DNA of 64,000 nucleotides from Haliscomenobacter sp965225875 (GCF_965225875.1 NZ_CBDDBS010000002.1:372001-436000), one strand, 5' to 3'. Positions 27,616-36,710 are shown, counted from the first letter of the stretch. A program made the numbers and translations. Notes: generated by a model not told the origin, from the letters alone.

Positions 27616-27648
27616 CAAAGATATAATTAGCTATATCTTTTTAACAAA
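27616..27648 (-). promoter_or_regulatory. Promoter of the act-cox operon with overlapping inverted repeat
   Basis: On the minus strand a TATCTTTG -7 box (27616-27623) and a TTTG -33 box (27645-27648) are separated by 21 nt, matching the Bacteroidota sigma consensus TTTG/TAnnTTTG. The predicted start is near 27609, giving a leader of about 55 nt before actA. A 9-bp inverted repeat AAAGATATA-N6-TATATCTTT (27617-27625/27632-27640) overlaps the -7 box and could be an operator. Confidence 0.65.
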
Positions 27649-27707
27649 CTTTTAAGGAAAGACGTAGTTATTTAGATTATCTCTAAATAAATATAAGCTT
27701 GCCTTAT

Positions 27708-28613
27708 TTACACCGATACTTCAGCCTTGATAGCTGGGTAAGGGTCGTAGTCGCTTAGTGAAAAATCACTGTATTGAAAATCAAAGATTTCATTCACTTC
27801 CGGGTTCAATTTCATTTTAGGAAGGGGTCGTGGTTCGCGGGAAAGTTGAAGTTGGGCTTGTTCAAGGTGATTGAGGTACAAGTGGGCATCGCCAAATGAA
27901 TGAATAAATTCACCGGCTTGCAGGCCACAAACTTGTGCCATCATCAGCGTAAGCAAGGCATAGGAAGCAATATTGAAAGGAACGCCGAGAAATACATCGG
28001 CAGAACGTTGATACAACTGACAAGAAAGTTTGCCATCCGCCACATAAAACTGAAACAGGGCGTGACAGGGAGGTAAACCTGATTTGACCATCACTGGAAT
28101 ATCCTTTGGATTCCAGGCCGACACCAACAAACGCCGAGAATCCGGGTTGCGCCGGATGTCGTTTACCACTTGTACAATTTGATCCACACCTTCAAAATTG
28201 CGCCATTGTTGACCATAGACTGGCCCTAGGTTACCCCATTGGGCCGCAAAGTCATCATCGGTTTTAATGCGCTCCACGAATGCACCCAGCTTGTCTTTCC
28301 AGGCCAGGCTGTATTTTTCAGTTGCCAGTTCAGGATGATTGTTTTGCAACCAAAACTGAAATGGCCATTCATTCCAAATGGCTACTCCATTTTTCACGAG
28401 GTATTGGATGTTGGTATCCCCTTTGAGGAACCACAACAACTCGTGGATAATGGATTTGATGTGTACTTTCTTCGTGGTGATAAGTGGGAATCCCTGATTG
28501 AGGTCAAACCTCATTTGATAACCAAAAACACTGATGGTGCCTGTGCCCGTACGGTCATGCTTGCGTACTCCATTTTCCAGGATGTGCTGAAGCAGTGTAT
28601 GGTACTGCTGCAT
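27708..28613 (-). CDS. thyA: Thymidylate synthase
   Basis: A 301-aa enzyme making dTMP from dUMP with methylene-tetrahydrofolate. Visible motifs: RTGTGTISVFGYQMRFDL near the start, the catalytic Cys183 in GLPPCHALFQFYV, the substrate block CQLYQRSADVFLGVPFNIAS and HSFGDAHLYLNH. It is longer than the 264-aa E. coli enzyme because of an insert at about residues 85-125, as seen in many other ThyA proteins. The last residues (PYPAIKAEVSV) match the family end. It is not obviously cotranscribed with the act operon: a promoter for actA follows its stop. Confidence 0.97.
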   Translation of the reverse strand: MQQYHTLLQHILENGVRKHDRTGTGTISVFGYQMRFDLNQGFPLITTKKVHIKSIIHELLWFLKGDTNIQYLVKNGVAIWNEWPFQFWLQNNHPELATEKYSLAWKDKLGAFVERIKTDDDFAAQWGNLGPVYGQQWRNFEGVDQIVQVVNDIRRNPDSRRLLVSAWNPKDIPVMVKSGLPPCHALFQFYVADGKLSCQLYQRSADVFLGVPFNIASYALLTLMMAQVCGLQAGEFIHSFGDAHLYLNHLEQAQLQLSREPRPLPKMKLNPEVNEIFDFQYSDFSLSDYDPYPAIKAEVSV

Positions 28614-28789
28614 ATCGGTGTTTTTGTTTATTCTTGTTTGGACGGCGAAAGGTAAAAAGGATTAATGAAAAAACGGTCATGCTTTTGCAGGAATTTGCAG
28701 CAATGCAATGATTTTTTTCAATGTGATTACGGATTTTTACCATTGTTCGACTCCTTTTGTGCTGATTCTGCAATTATTGGGAATTGAGC

Positions 28790-28819
28790 TTGGTCAAAAA
28801 CTCTTCCTGCTTATTTTTG
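28790..28819 (+). promoter_or_regulatory. Possible promoter of the ubiD-like gene
   Basis: TATTTTTG at 28812-28819 fits the Bacteroidota -7 box, with TTGG at 28790-28793 as a weak -33 box (18-nt spacing). The predicted start is about 25 nt before the ATG at 28850. The rest of the 236-bp thyA-ubiD gap shows nothing else I can support. Confidence 0.35.
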
Positions 28820-28849
28820 TTGCTTGCACAGAACCTAAACAAAGCTTTT

Positions 28850-30652
28850 ATGAGTTACTCCAGCCTGCGCGCTTGTGTGAATGACCTGGAAAAAAACGGC
28901 CAACTGCTCCGCATCAAAAAAGAGGTAGATCCGAACCTCGAAATGGCTGAAATCCACCGCCGCGTTTTTGACGAAGGTGGCCCGGCGATTTTATTTGAAA
29001 AAGTAAAAGGTAGTCCTTTCCAGGCAGTGAGTAATATATATGGTACCTACGACAGGACCGACTTCATTTTTCGGCATACCCTGGAGAAAGTCAAACGGGT
29101 GATTGAGCTTAAAGCCGATCCGGCTAATTTTTTCAAAAACCCTACCCGGTACTTAGGCTCCCCTTTTACGGCCTTGAGTGCTTTGCCCATGCGTAGCCTC
29201 GGTAAGGCACCGGTACAATGGGGCGAGACCACCATCGATCAATTGCCCTTGATCAAATCCTGGCCAATGGACGGGGGAGCTTTTGTAACCATGCCCCAAG
29301 TGTTCAGCTTGCCTCCGGGTTCCAAAAACATCATGCAATCCAATCTGGGGATGTACCGCATCCAGCTGGACGGCAATGACTATGTCACCAACAAAGAAAT
29401 TGGTCTGCATTATCAGTTGCATCGGGGCATTGGGGTGCACCACACCTTATACAATGAGACCGAAGAAGATTTCAAGTGTTCCATTTTTATTGGCGGGCCA
29501 CCATCGCATGCTTTTTCGGCAATTATGCCTTTGCCGGAAGGTTTATCCGAATTGACTTTTGCGGGTATGCTGGCCGGGCGGCGCTTCCGTTATACCTGGC
29601 AGGATGGTTATGTCTTGTCCAGTGATGCCGATTTTGTGATCACGGGCACCATTCGTAAGGGGGAGAAAAAACCTGAAGGGCCATTTGGTGACCACCTGGG
29701 CTATTACAGCTTGACCCACGATTTCCCTGTGATGGATGTGCATAAAGTGTATTACCGAAAAGATCCACTCTGGCATTTCAGTGTAGTGGGCCGCCCGCCG
29801 ATGGAGGACAGTAGTTTTGGGTACCTGATCCATAAAATTGTCAAACTGCTTACCCCTCAGGAATTTCCAGGGATCAAACAAATTCATGCTGTGGACGCGG
29901 CTGGGGTTCACCCCTTATTGCTGGCCATCGGGCAGGAGCGCTACATGCCCTTCCGCGAGCGCGTACCGGAGGAGATTTTGACCCAGGCCAATCACATTCT
30001 GGGTTCTGGGCAAACCAGTTTGGCCAAATTCCTGATCATTGCGGCGGCCGATGACGATCCGAATTTGGATTGTCACCACATTGCCGAATATCTCAGGCAC
30101 GTACTTGAACGCATCGACTGGACGCGGGACCTACATTTTTACACAAAAACCACGATTGATACCCTGGATTATTCAGGTTCGGGCTGGAATGCGGGTTCTA
30201 AGGTGGTGATGGCTTGTCGGGGGAAAAAACGCCGGGACCTGGCCACTACCCTACCCTCTTCGGCCTTTAATTTACCGACTGGGTTTAGTGGACCGCAAGT
30301 TGCTTTACCAGGAGTATTGGCGATTAGTGGGCCAACGTTTACCAATAATGAAGCATATGGGGATGTTCAGGTTCTGGCCGATGCTTTAAAAGGGCAGGCT
30401 GGGCTGGAAGGATTTCCAATGATTGTTTTGTGTGACGATCCACAGTTTTTGGCGGCTACTTTGAATAATTTCTTGTGGGTTACATTCACTCGAGCCAATC
30501 CATCGCATGATGTACATGGAGTGGATGCCTTTGTGGAGCATAAGCACTGGGGCTGCCGAGGGCCGCTGATTGTGGATGCGCGGAAGAAGCCGCATCATGC
30601 GCCGGAGTTGGTTGCTCCGGAATATGGATGGGAGTTGGGGGATTGGAAGTAA
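28850..30652 (+). CDS. UbiD-family prenylated-FMN decarboxylase
   Basis: A 600-aa protein from the ATG at 28850 (MSYSSLRACVNDLEKNG), where similarity to the family begins. The open frame reaches 28784, but the extra 22 residues look unrelated. Typical blocks: PAILFEKVKGSPFQAVSNIY, the metal/cofactor region YRIQLDGNDYVTNKEIGLHY and the catalytic EGPFGDHLGYYS with its Glu/Asp. UbiD enzymes need prenylated FMN made by UbiX, which is not in this window. In Bacteroidota a UbiD homologue is often linked to menaquinone biosynthesis, which would fit an organism using ACIII; the substrate is not provable from sequence. It is followed by a palindrome and a terminator. Confidence 0.93.
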   Translation: MSYSSLRACVNDLEKNGQLLRIKKEVDPNLEMAEIHRRVFDEGGPAILFEKVKGSPFQAVSNIYGTYDRTDFIFRHTLEKVKRVIELKADPANFFKNPTRYLGSPFTALSALPMRSLGKAPVQWGETTIDQLPLIKSWPMDGGAFVTMPQVFSLPPGSKNIMQSNLGMYRIQLDGNDYVTNKEIGLHYQLHRGIGVHHTLYNETEEDFKCSIFIGGPPSHAFSAIMPLPEGLSELTFAGMLAGRRFRYTWQDGYVLSSDADFVITGTIRKGEKKPEGPFGDHLGYYSLTHDFPVMDVHKVYYRKDPLWHFSVVGRPPMEDSSFGYLIHKIVKLLTPQEFPGIKQIHAVDAAGVHPLLLAIGQERYMPFRERVPEEILTQANHILGSGQTSLAKFLIIAAADDDPNLDCHHIAEYLRHVLERIDWTRDLHFYTKTTIDTLDYSGSGWNAGSKVVMACRGKKRRDLATTLPSSAFNLPTGFSGPQVALPGVLAISGPTFTNNEAYGDVQVLADALKGQAGLEGFPMIVLCDDPQFLAATLNNFLWVTFTRANPSHDVHGVDAFVEHKHWGCRGPLIVDARKKPHHAPELVAPEYGWELGDWK

Positions 30653-30698
30653 AGTTTTTTTTGGGATTAGGGTAACAAACAGGTTTTCTTTGCTTGGA

Positions 30699-30729
30699 GC
30701 CTCCCGAAAGTTTGGAACTTTCGGGAGGC
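30699..30729. repeat. 14-bp-stem palindrome, copy 2 of a two-copy family
   Basis: GCCTCCCGAAAGTT pairs with AACTTTCGGGAGGC around a TGG loop, 47 nt beyond the ubiD-like stop. Same core as 9856-9884 with compensating outer-stem changes. Flanks also resemble each other (TTGC before, AGATT after). Confidence 0.75.
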
Positions 30730-30821
30730 AGGGTTTAGATTTGAGAAATAAATTGGGCGAATCCACATACTTTGAAGAGTGGAGTGATGCTTTATTATTT
30801 CCAATTTGATGAGTTTTGAAC

Positions 30822-30862
30822 AAAAAAACGCCTGCTCACACACATGTGAACAGGCGTTTTTT
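30822..30862. terminator. Bidirectional terminator between ubiD-like gene and hppA
   Basis: AAAAAACGCCTG pairs with CAGGCGTTTTTT, with an inner stem TCACA/TGTGA, giving A-run and T-run on opposite sides. It serves the rightward ubiD-like gene and the leftward pyrophosphatase gene, whose stop is 19 nt away. Confidence 0.85.
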
Positions 30863-30880
30863 CATTTATACTTTCTCAGA

Positions 30881-33130
30881 CTAGAACACCTCCGCTGGAG
30901 CATCTTTCTCCAACTTCGATTCCAGTTTGATTTCTTTTTTCTCTTGTTTTTGACCAAGTTCCTCCTGCTGGGCAGCATAACGCTCACCGAGGATTGGAGC
31001 AATGGCCAAACCAACCAGACAGCTCAATTTGATGAGGATGTTCATTGATGGACCAGAGGTATCTTTGAAAGGGTCACCCACTGTGTCACCGATAACGGCA
31101 GCTTTGTGTGGCTCAGACCCTTTGTAGTACATTTGACCGTCGATTTCAACACCTTTTTCAAATGACTTCTTGGCGTTGTCCCAGGCACCACCAGCGTTAG
31201 ACTGGAAGATGGCCCACATGACACCAGATACGGTTACACCAGCCATGTAGCCACCCAATGCTTCTGGTCCCAACAAGAAACCAATCACAATCGGGGTAAC
31301 GATGGTAATCAAACCTGGAATGGTCATCTCTTTGATGGCTGCTTTGGTAGAAATGTCTACACAACGGCCATAGTCTGGTTTGCCCGTTCCTTCCATAATG
31401 CCTGGAATTTCGCGGAACTGGCGACGTACTTCTTGTACCATCGACATCGCGGCACGACCTACGGCACGCATTGCAAAGGCGGAGAATACCACCGGAATCA
31501 TACCACCCACAAACAAGGCGGAAAGTACATCTGCTTTAAAGATGTTGATCCCATCAATTTTGGTAAAAGTCACATATGCGGCAAACAAACCAAGTGCAGT
31601 CAAAGCCGCTGAAGCAATTGCAAAACCTTTACCGATGGCCGCAGTGGTGTTGCCTACTGCATCCAGAATGTCGGTACGCTCGCGTACTTCTTTGGGCAAT
31701 TCGCTCATTTCGGCGATACCCCCAGCGTTGTCGGCAATCGGTCCGAAAGCGTCAATAGCCAACTGCATGGCTGTAGTGGCCATCATACCGGAAGCTGCCA
31801 ATGCTACTCCGTAGAAACCAGCCAAAGAATAAGTAACAAAAATCGCTACTGCAAAAAGGATAACTGGCATTGCAGTGGAAAGCATCCCTTGCGCCAAACC
31901 TTCGATGATATTGGTAGCAGGACCAGTGGAAGAACGTTGAATGATGTCATTCACCGGCTTCTTGCCCATGGCGGTATAGTACTCAGTAATCAGCGAGATC
32001 AAGCCACCTACGACCAGACCTACCAATACTGCAAAAAACACGTTGATAGAAGGTACAGATCTAACACCTTCGCCAAAATAGTTGATGTTCAAATCGGTAG
32101 GCAACATCCAGGTGATTACTGGATAACATACCACAGCTGTCAGGATAATCGAGCCCCAGTTACCTCGGTTGAGTGCATTTTGTACCGTTTGAGAAGACGC
32201 ATTGCCTTCACCTACACGAACCAACAAGCTGCCTAACAGGGAAAAAATAATGCCCAGGCCAGCAATCAACATCGGCAACAAAATTGGACCGATGCCGCCA
32301 AATGCGTCGGCCAATACACTTGGGTTATCTACAATAAGGTAGTTGCCCAATACCATCGCTGCCAATACGGTTGCCACATAAGAGCCAAAAAGGTCAGCAC
32401 CCATACCTGCTACGTCACCTACGTTGTCACCAACGTTGTCGGCAATAGTGGCAGGGTTACGCGGGTCGTCTTCAGGAATACCTGCTTCTACTTTTCCTAC
32501 GAGGTCGGCACCTACGTCAGCAGCTTTGGTATAAATACCGCCACCAACCCGGGCAAACAAGGCAATGGATTCCGCTCCCAGCGAAAAACCCGCCAATACT
32601 TCCAGGACGCGCTCCATGCTGATCACCGTATCCACGCTGTCGCCCATGGTTCCTCCCATAAAGAAGTTGTAGAAAAAGATAAAGAAAGCGCTCAAACCCA
32701 ATACTGCCAAGCCTGCAACGCCCATCCCCATTACCGTACCTCCGGCAAAGGAAACTTTAAGGGCTTGTGCCAAACTTGTTTTCGCAGCCTGAGTAGTGCG
32801 TACGTTGGCTTTGGTCGCAATGCGCATACCAAAGAAACCAGCGAGCGCCGAAAAGCTTGCGCCAAAGATGAAGGCCACAAAAATCAACCAATGGGAGTTT
32901 TCAACCATTTGGGATTGAATCACCAATAATACACTGGCGATGACGGCAAAAATAGCCAGGCGGCTATATTCAGCCTTCAAAAAAGCCATTGCTCCAGCAG
33001 CAATTGCAGCCGAAATTTCCTGCATTTTATCTCCACCCGCATCTTGCTTGCTTACCCAAGCGGATAAATAAGCCATGTACAGCAAAGCCAAAATACCAAA
33101 ACCTGGTAGTAAGTACACTAAGGATTCCAT
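30881..33130 (-). CDS. hppA: Membrane-bound ion-pumping pyrophosphatase (K+-dependent type)
   Basis: A 749-aa integral protein with about 16 helices. The PPi/Mg site is clear: DVGADLVGKVEAGIPEDD and NVGDNVGDVAGMGADLFGSY, with a second acidic set near the C-terminus (IGDTVGDPFKDTSGPS). The marker position reads GNTTAAIGKG: alanine where K+-independent enzymes have lysine, so K+ dependence is expected. It hydrolyses pyrophosphate to pump H+ or Na+; which ion cannot be fixed from this reading. The C-terminal tail is Lys/Glu-rich. The gene has its own promoter and a leader hairpin. Confidence 0.97.
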   Translation of the reverse strand: MESLVYLLPGFGILALLYMAYLSAWVSKQDAGGDKMQEISAAIAAGAMAFLKAEYSRLAIFAVIASVLLVIQSQMVENSHWLIFVAFIFGASFSALAGFFGMRIATKANVRTTQAAKTSLAQALKVSFAGGTVMGMGVAGLAVLGLSAFFIFFYNFFMGGTMGDSVDTVISMERVLEVLAGFSLGAESIALFARVGGGIYTKAADVGADLVGKVEAGIPEDDPRNPATIADNVGDNVGDVAGMGADLFGSYVATVLAAMVLGNYLIVDNPSVLADAFGGIGPILLPMLIAGLGIIFSLLGSLLVRVGEGNASSQTVQNALNRGNWGSIILTAVVCYPVITWMLPTDLNINYFGEGVRSVPSINVFFAVLVGLVVGGLISLITEYYTAMGKKPVNDIIQRSSTGPATNIIEGLAQGMLSTAMPVILFAVAIFVTYSLAGFYGVALAASGMMATTAMQLAIDAFGPIADNAGGIAEMSELPKEVRERTDILDAVGNTTAAIGKGFAIASAALTALGLFAAYVTFTKIDGINIFKADVLSALFVGGMIPVVFSAFAMRAVGRAAMSMVQEVRRQFREIPGIMEGTGKPDYGRCVDISTKAAIKEMTIPGLITIVTPIVIGFLLGPEALGGYMAGVTVSGVMWAIFQSNAGGAWDNAKKSFEKGVEIDGQMYYKGSEPHKAAVIGDTVGDPFKDTSGPSMNILIKLSCLVGLAIAPILGERYAAQQEELGQKQEKKEIKLESKLEKDAPAEVF

Positions 33131-33164
33131 AGAAGTGTGCGATACTTTTGCGTGTTAAAATGTA

Positions 33165-33225
33165 AATCAGTTAGCTGTTTGGAGCAGTTAACTGATTACG
33201 ATAATTTCATAATCGCGCAAAGGTA
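33165..33225 (-). promoter_or_regulatory. hppA promoter box and leader hairpin
   Basis: TACCTTTG on the minus strand (33218-33225) fits the Bacteroidota -7 box; no clear -33 box is seen. In the resulting leader, AATCAGTTAGCTG and CAGTTAACTGATT (33165-33177/33185-33197) form a 13-bp stem with one mismatch and a 7-nt loop, about 35 nt before the start codon. Confidence 0.45.
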
Positions 33226-33264
33226 GACTGAAAATTGTAACTTTTATAGTAGTGGTGGGGAATT

Positions 33265-33293
33265 ATTGGGGGAAGCAGATCTGTTCCCCCAAA
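33265..33293. terminator. Terminator-like hairpin after the amidase gene
   Basis: TTGGGGGAA pairs with TTCCCCCAA around a loop that is itself palindromic (CAGATCTG). It begins 16 nt beyond the amidase stop and marks the left end of the eCIS-side directon. The T-run is short on the minus strand. Confidence 0.6.
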
Positions 33294-33308
33294 TTGATTT
33301 TAATTCTT

Positions 33309-34130
33309 TCACACCCTTTTGATGTAATTTCCATTTACCCACCCTTGTAAACCATGCTCCTGATTCACCTCGCTTAGGATGTCTACCATATGCCAGCCAT
33401 TTTTTGTTTGAAGGATATTCATTTGAATTCCTTTATCAAGAGGGCTTTCTGGCAAGGTCAAAAAGACAACTCCGGGGCCTTGTCGGATGTTTAATCGGGT
33501 AGTGGTTTCAAAAACGGGCATTTCGTCTTCATTGCGTCCCATTACTTTGGCGTTAAAGCTAGCCATAGGGAATGCCGGACCTGGATCGCTTTTACGAAAC
33601 GGAGAGATATCATCGTGCCCGATTACGTCCTTAAGCTTGTAATTTTTTACCAGCAAAACTGCCACCTGGACCAAAGATTCCAATTGTTCCGGGGTATACA
33701 TGTGCCAACCTGCCTCTAAAGAACCATCTTTGTGTTGAGCGAGCAACACTTCCTCTTTGGGAATTGTGCCACCAAACCAGGTCATCCATTTTTCATTCTG
33801 GTAAGTCAGTTTACCTGCATTGTCCAATTCTATTCCAATTGAATAACGATTTAATCGATCTAAACCTTCCCATCTGCTAGCACCAGCATGCCATGCGATT
33901 TTATCAAATGGTACCATTTGGGTAATCGTGCCATCTCTACCAATGACTAAATGTGCAGAAGCGTCGGCATTGGGGTTTAAGAACCATTGGACAGAACTTT
34001 CTTTATTTCTGCCGGCCGTGAAATGAATCACCAAATAACGGGCATCTAAAACCCCGGCATGATTGGGGCTGGAACGAAATTCTGCCGGATTTTGGTCATT
34101 GAGCCATAATCGATGGTTGTTGATTTTCAT
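33309..34130 (-). CDS. N-acetylmuramoyl-L-alanine amidase (Amidase_2) with SH3-like tail
   Basis: A 273-aa protein from the ATG at 34130 (MKINNHRLWL). The longer frame to 34274 would overlap the next gene and adds no domain. Zinc-amidase motifs: His in YLVIHFTAGR, DRLNRYSIGIELDN with Glu, and GHDDISPFRKSDPGPAFP with the last ligands. The C-terminal 70 residues (RLNIRQGPG...GLQGWVNGNYIKRV) form a bacterial SH3-type wall-binding domain. It has no signal peptide, so like phage endolysins it would need another route to the wall. Downstream of two small membrane/coiled-coil genes, it may act in cell lysis for injection-particle release; an alternative is ordinary wall recycling. Confidence 0.85.
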   Translation of the reverse strand: MKINNHRLWLNDQNPAEFRSSPNHAGVLDARYLVIHFTAGRNKESSVQWFLNPNADASAHLVIGRDGTITQMVPFDKIAWHAGASRWEGLDRLNRYSIGIELDNAGKLTYQNEKWMTWFGGTIPKEEVLLAQHKDGSLEAGWHMYTPEQLESLVQVAVLLVKNYKLKDVIGHDDISPFRKSDPGPAFPMASFNAKVMGRNEDEMPVFETTTRLNIRQGPGVVFLTLPESPLDKGIQMNILQTKNGWHMVDILSEVNQEHGLQGWVNGNYIKRV

Positions 34131-34204
34131 ACTTTGAGGTTTAAATGTTTTATAAAATATCGAAATGTAAATCCCATGATTTTTCAGAAGTGCAAAAAGC
34201 CATA

Positions 34205-34795
34205 TTACTTGAAGGAAGCAATGATCCCTGCTATTGAAAAACCTACACCAGCACCAAGTACTGCGGTCAACCATTGTTTTTTCACTCGGTGCCTGGTTCC
34301 ATCTTTGGCAATTTCAAGGGTGTTGCTTAGCAGAGAATTGAGCTGCGTGTTAGCTTGGCTAAGGTCTTCATTGAGTTTTTTATAATTATTGACACGCTCC
34401 TCCTGAAGGCGAATTACTTTTTTTAACTCCAGTTCTTTTTCCTGTTGAATGGTATCCAAAATTGAATGATGATGACTCAACAATTCGCAATCATCCAGTT
34501 GAGATTCATATTGTAGAATCAGTTCAAAAAATGGGTCTAAAACCGGTTTTTTGATGATGCTAATTGGATAGTTTTCAGCCAGTAATTTTTCCCCCAATAA
34601 TTTTAAGGCATTGGCGTCGTGTACTTCCAGGTAGTCAATTGTATCGGTAGTTGAATCCCGTTTCAGGTGAAACTGCTTTGGGAATACTCCTTTGGGGGGA
34701 GATTGAGACTGAGCTTGAGCTGTACAGATACTGAATAGAAACAACAAGAAATACCCAATACCAATGGCAAGTTGGGGTTTTAGGTTAGTTTTCAT
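34205..34795 (-). CDS. Small exported coiled-coil protein with C-terminal membrane helix
   Basis: A 196-aa protein of no family I recognise. N-terminal signal (LAIGIGYFLLFLFSICTAQAQS, probably cleaved after AQA), a middle region with DDCELLSHHHS, a coiled coil (about 110-165, QQEKELELKKVIRLQEERV...LSQANTQLNSLLSN), then a basic stretch and a short hydrophobic C-terminal segment (WLTAVLGAGVGFSIAGIIAS). Its stop is 74 bp from the amidase start, and its start is 11 bp after the stop of the gene at 34807. The layout resembles spanin- or holin-type lysis accessories, but there is no sequence match to support that name. Confidence 0.65.
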   Translation of the reverse strand: MKTNLKPQLAIGIGYFLLFLFSICTAQAQSQSPPKGVFPKQFHLKRDSTTDTIDYLEVHDANALKLLGEKLLAENYPISIIKKPVLDPFFELILQYESQLDDCELLSHHHSILDTIQQEKELELKKVIRLQEERVNNYKKLNEDLSQANTQLNSLLSNTLEIAKDGTRHRVKKQWLTAVLGAGVGFSIAGIIASFK

Positions 34796-34806
34796 ATTGA
34801 TATAAT

Positions 34807-35193
34807 TTATTCGTTTTCAAAAGTAAAAGCACTTTTTTTGCTTTCTTGACTTAATTTATTTGTAGTGGTTACGAGCGCTTTTCGCTTGCGCGCAAGTCCT
34901 TCCCGCAATCGATTGATTTCCGTACGCACGTTTAGCTCTTGTATCGCTAAATCATCAATAACCTTATAGATGGAGTCGATATGAGCAAGGGCCCTTTGCT
35001 CATTTTGGAGTGCAATTTTTCTCGACTCTTCCAATTTGGCCAAAAGTTCATTTTGCTGTTTTTGAATTTCTTTGATCTCTACCTTGTCCTGGCGTTTTTT
35101 GGCTAGTTCTCCACCGAGGAAGCCGCCAAGGAGAAGGAGGCCAAGGCCAAATGAGATAATGGTAAGCAATGGTGAGTTGGATGGTAATGTCAT
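34807..35193 (-). CDS. Small inner-membrane coiled-coil protein (Rz-like layout)
   Basis: A 128-aa protein from the ATG at 35193 (MTLPSNSPLL). In-frame ATGs at 35217, 35226 and 35259 are also possible but precede no hydrophobic signal. One membrane helix (LLTIISFGLGLLLLGGFLGG) is followed by a long coiled coil (about 30-115, rich in K, E, Q and R). A single N-terminal helix plus a periplasmic coiled coil is the layout of phage Rz inner-membrane spanins; homology is not shown. It is the first of three short genes ending in the amidase. Confidence 0.6.
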   Translation of the reverse strand: MTLPSNSPLLTIISFGLGLLLLGGFLGGELAKKRQDKVEIKEIQKQQNELLAKLEESRKIALQNEQRALAHIDSIYKVIDDLAIQELNVRTEINRLREGLARKRKALVTTTNKLSQESKKSAFTFENE

Positions 35194-35330
35194 ATGGGGT
35201 GGTTTTAGTTTATACATGTGTGGCATCTCAATGCCTTGGTAGTGGGGCAAAATGAACATTTATTTGGTTATCGCCACTTGGATTCAAAACATATTCCAAT
35301 TTACGTTTTTTTTGTTTTTTGAAAATCATT

Positions 35331-36698
35331 CTATTGCACAACTTTTCCTTCTTTTCCGAATTCCCGGATGATTCCCTCCCGCAAGAAATTTTCAGAAAGC
35401 TCCATTTTTTCTTTTCCCACCATTTTCAGGCAAGCGTATTGCACAACATTTAAAATAGAAGCGCCACTCAGTTCGTATTTCTGAGCGATGCCTTGAAAAT
35501 CAATTGTTTCTTTTTTGACGAAATTTAATGGAATGGATTGTTCCCACAGGCGCAGTCGCTCAGCAGGTTTGGGCATGGGAAAATGAATAATGCTTTGAAA
35601 ACGACGTACAAAAGCATCATCTATATTGGATTTAAAATTGGAGGCCAAAATGACCAGCCCATTAAAATTTTCGACCCGCTGCAACAAATATGATACCTCC
35701 TGGTTGGCGTATTTATCATGGGCATCCTTGACGTTGGTACGCTTTCCGAAAAGGGCATCCGCTTCATCAAAAAAGAGAATCCAGTTTTTATCTTCTGCTT
35801 TGTCGAATAGATTGGAGAGGTTTTTTTCCGTTTCTCCAATATACTTTGAAACAAGCAAGGAAAGGTCGATTTTGTATACATCCCGATTGGTTCCTTTACC
35901 AAGCAAGGCCGCAGTGAGGGTTTTGCCTGTTCCGGGCGGCCCCCAGAACAAAGCACGGTAACCGGGTTTGAGGCGTTTACCCATGCGGGTATCTTCAAGC
36001 AAGGATTGGCCATGTTTAAGCCAGATGAGCAATTCTTGTACTTCCTCAAGAGTGGAACCGGGCAATACAAGGTCCGTCCAATCCATTTTGGTTTCAATGA
36101 GCTCGGCTGGAAAATTGCTGTTGAAGCGCGGCTTTTTTACTTTTTGGTACAAAATACGGTCCACCCACTCGGGATCAAGGATCAACCTTCCGGCGCTTTC
36201 GGGTTCTCCAGGGCGCATTTCTTCCAGCATGAGAATACGCTCTTTGGCAAAGAAGTGGTCTTGATCGAAGAGGGACATGACTTTGATTCGTCGTTCGAGG
36301 TCTTGGCCAGCAAGTAGAAAAAGCGCGGTTTCGGCAGTGGGTTGCAGGCTGCGGATGTTTGAGGTTTTGACTCCTCCCAAGGGTAAAAAATCCTGTTTTT
36401 CCTGGATGAATTCGGAGATGATGCTGTCGAAAAAATCGGGCTGGAGGTGGTGAACCAGGCTGACAGAAAGGACGACGTATTCGTCTACGGTCATGTTTTT
36501 GTCGAGGACTAGGCGGGTGAAGGGATGGGCGTCGTCTTCGAGGGTTGGGATTGGGGGCATGGGGTTGCTGTATGTTTGGGCAGTAGGAGGTTCTTCAAAA
36601 CCTATTTCATCTCTTTCAGTTTTGGGGAAATAGGAATTCAAGCAGTGCCGAATAAGTGCCGCAAGGAAGCTGAGAGTAATGGGTAGGTTGGGTGTCAT
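35331..36698 (-). CDS. eCIS-type AAA+ ATPase (Afp15-like)
   Basis: A 455-aa protein. The N-terminal 190 residues are the family-specific region, including a variable proline-rich stretch. The AAA+ core follows: Walker A GPPGTGKT (about 252-259), Walker B ILFFDEADALF (about 304-314), a sensor-type N in VILASNFKSNID and an arginine-finger region in DDAFVRRFQSIIHFPMP. In eCIS loci such as Afp and PVC a AAA+ ATPase of this kind is a marker gene and is needed for particle assembly or cargo loading. It sits immediately downstream (12 bp) of a DUF4157 cargo gene, which supports the eCIS reading. Confidence 0.9.
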   Translation of the reverse strand: MTPNLPITLSFLAALIRHCLNSYFPKTERDEIGFEEPPTAQTYSNPMPPIPTLEDDAHPFTRLVLDKNMTVDEYVVLSVSLVHHLQPDFFDSIISEFIQEKQDFLPLGGVKTSNIRSLQPTAETALFLLAGQDLERRIKVMSLFDQDHFFAKERILMLEEMRPGEPESAGRLILDPEWVDRILYQKVKKPRFNSNFPAELIETKMDWTDLVLPGSTLEEVQELLIWLKHGQSLLEDTRMGKRLKPGYRALFWGPPGTGKTLTAALLGKGTNRDVYKIDLSLLVSKYIGETEKNLSNLFDKAEDKNWILFFDEADALFGKRTNVKDAHDKYANQEVSYLLQRVENFNGLVILASNFKSNIDDAFVRRFQSIIHFPMPKPAERLRLWEQSIPLNFVKKETIDFQGIAQKYELSGASILNVVQYACLKMVGKEKMELSENFLREGIIREFGKEGKVVQ

Positions 36699-36710
36699 AT
36701 CAGATAAAAG

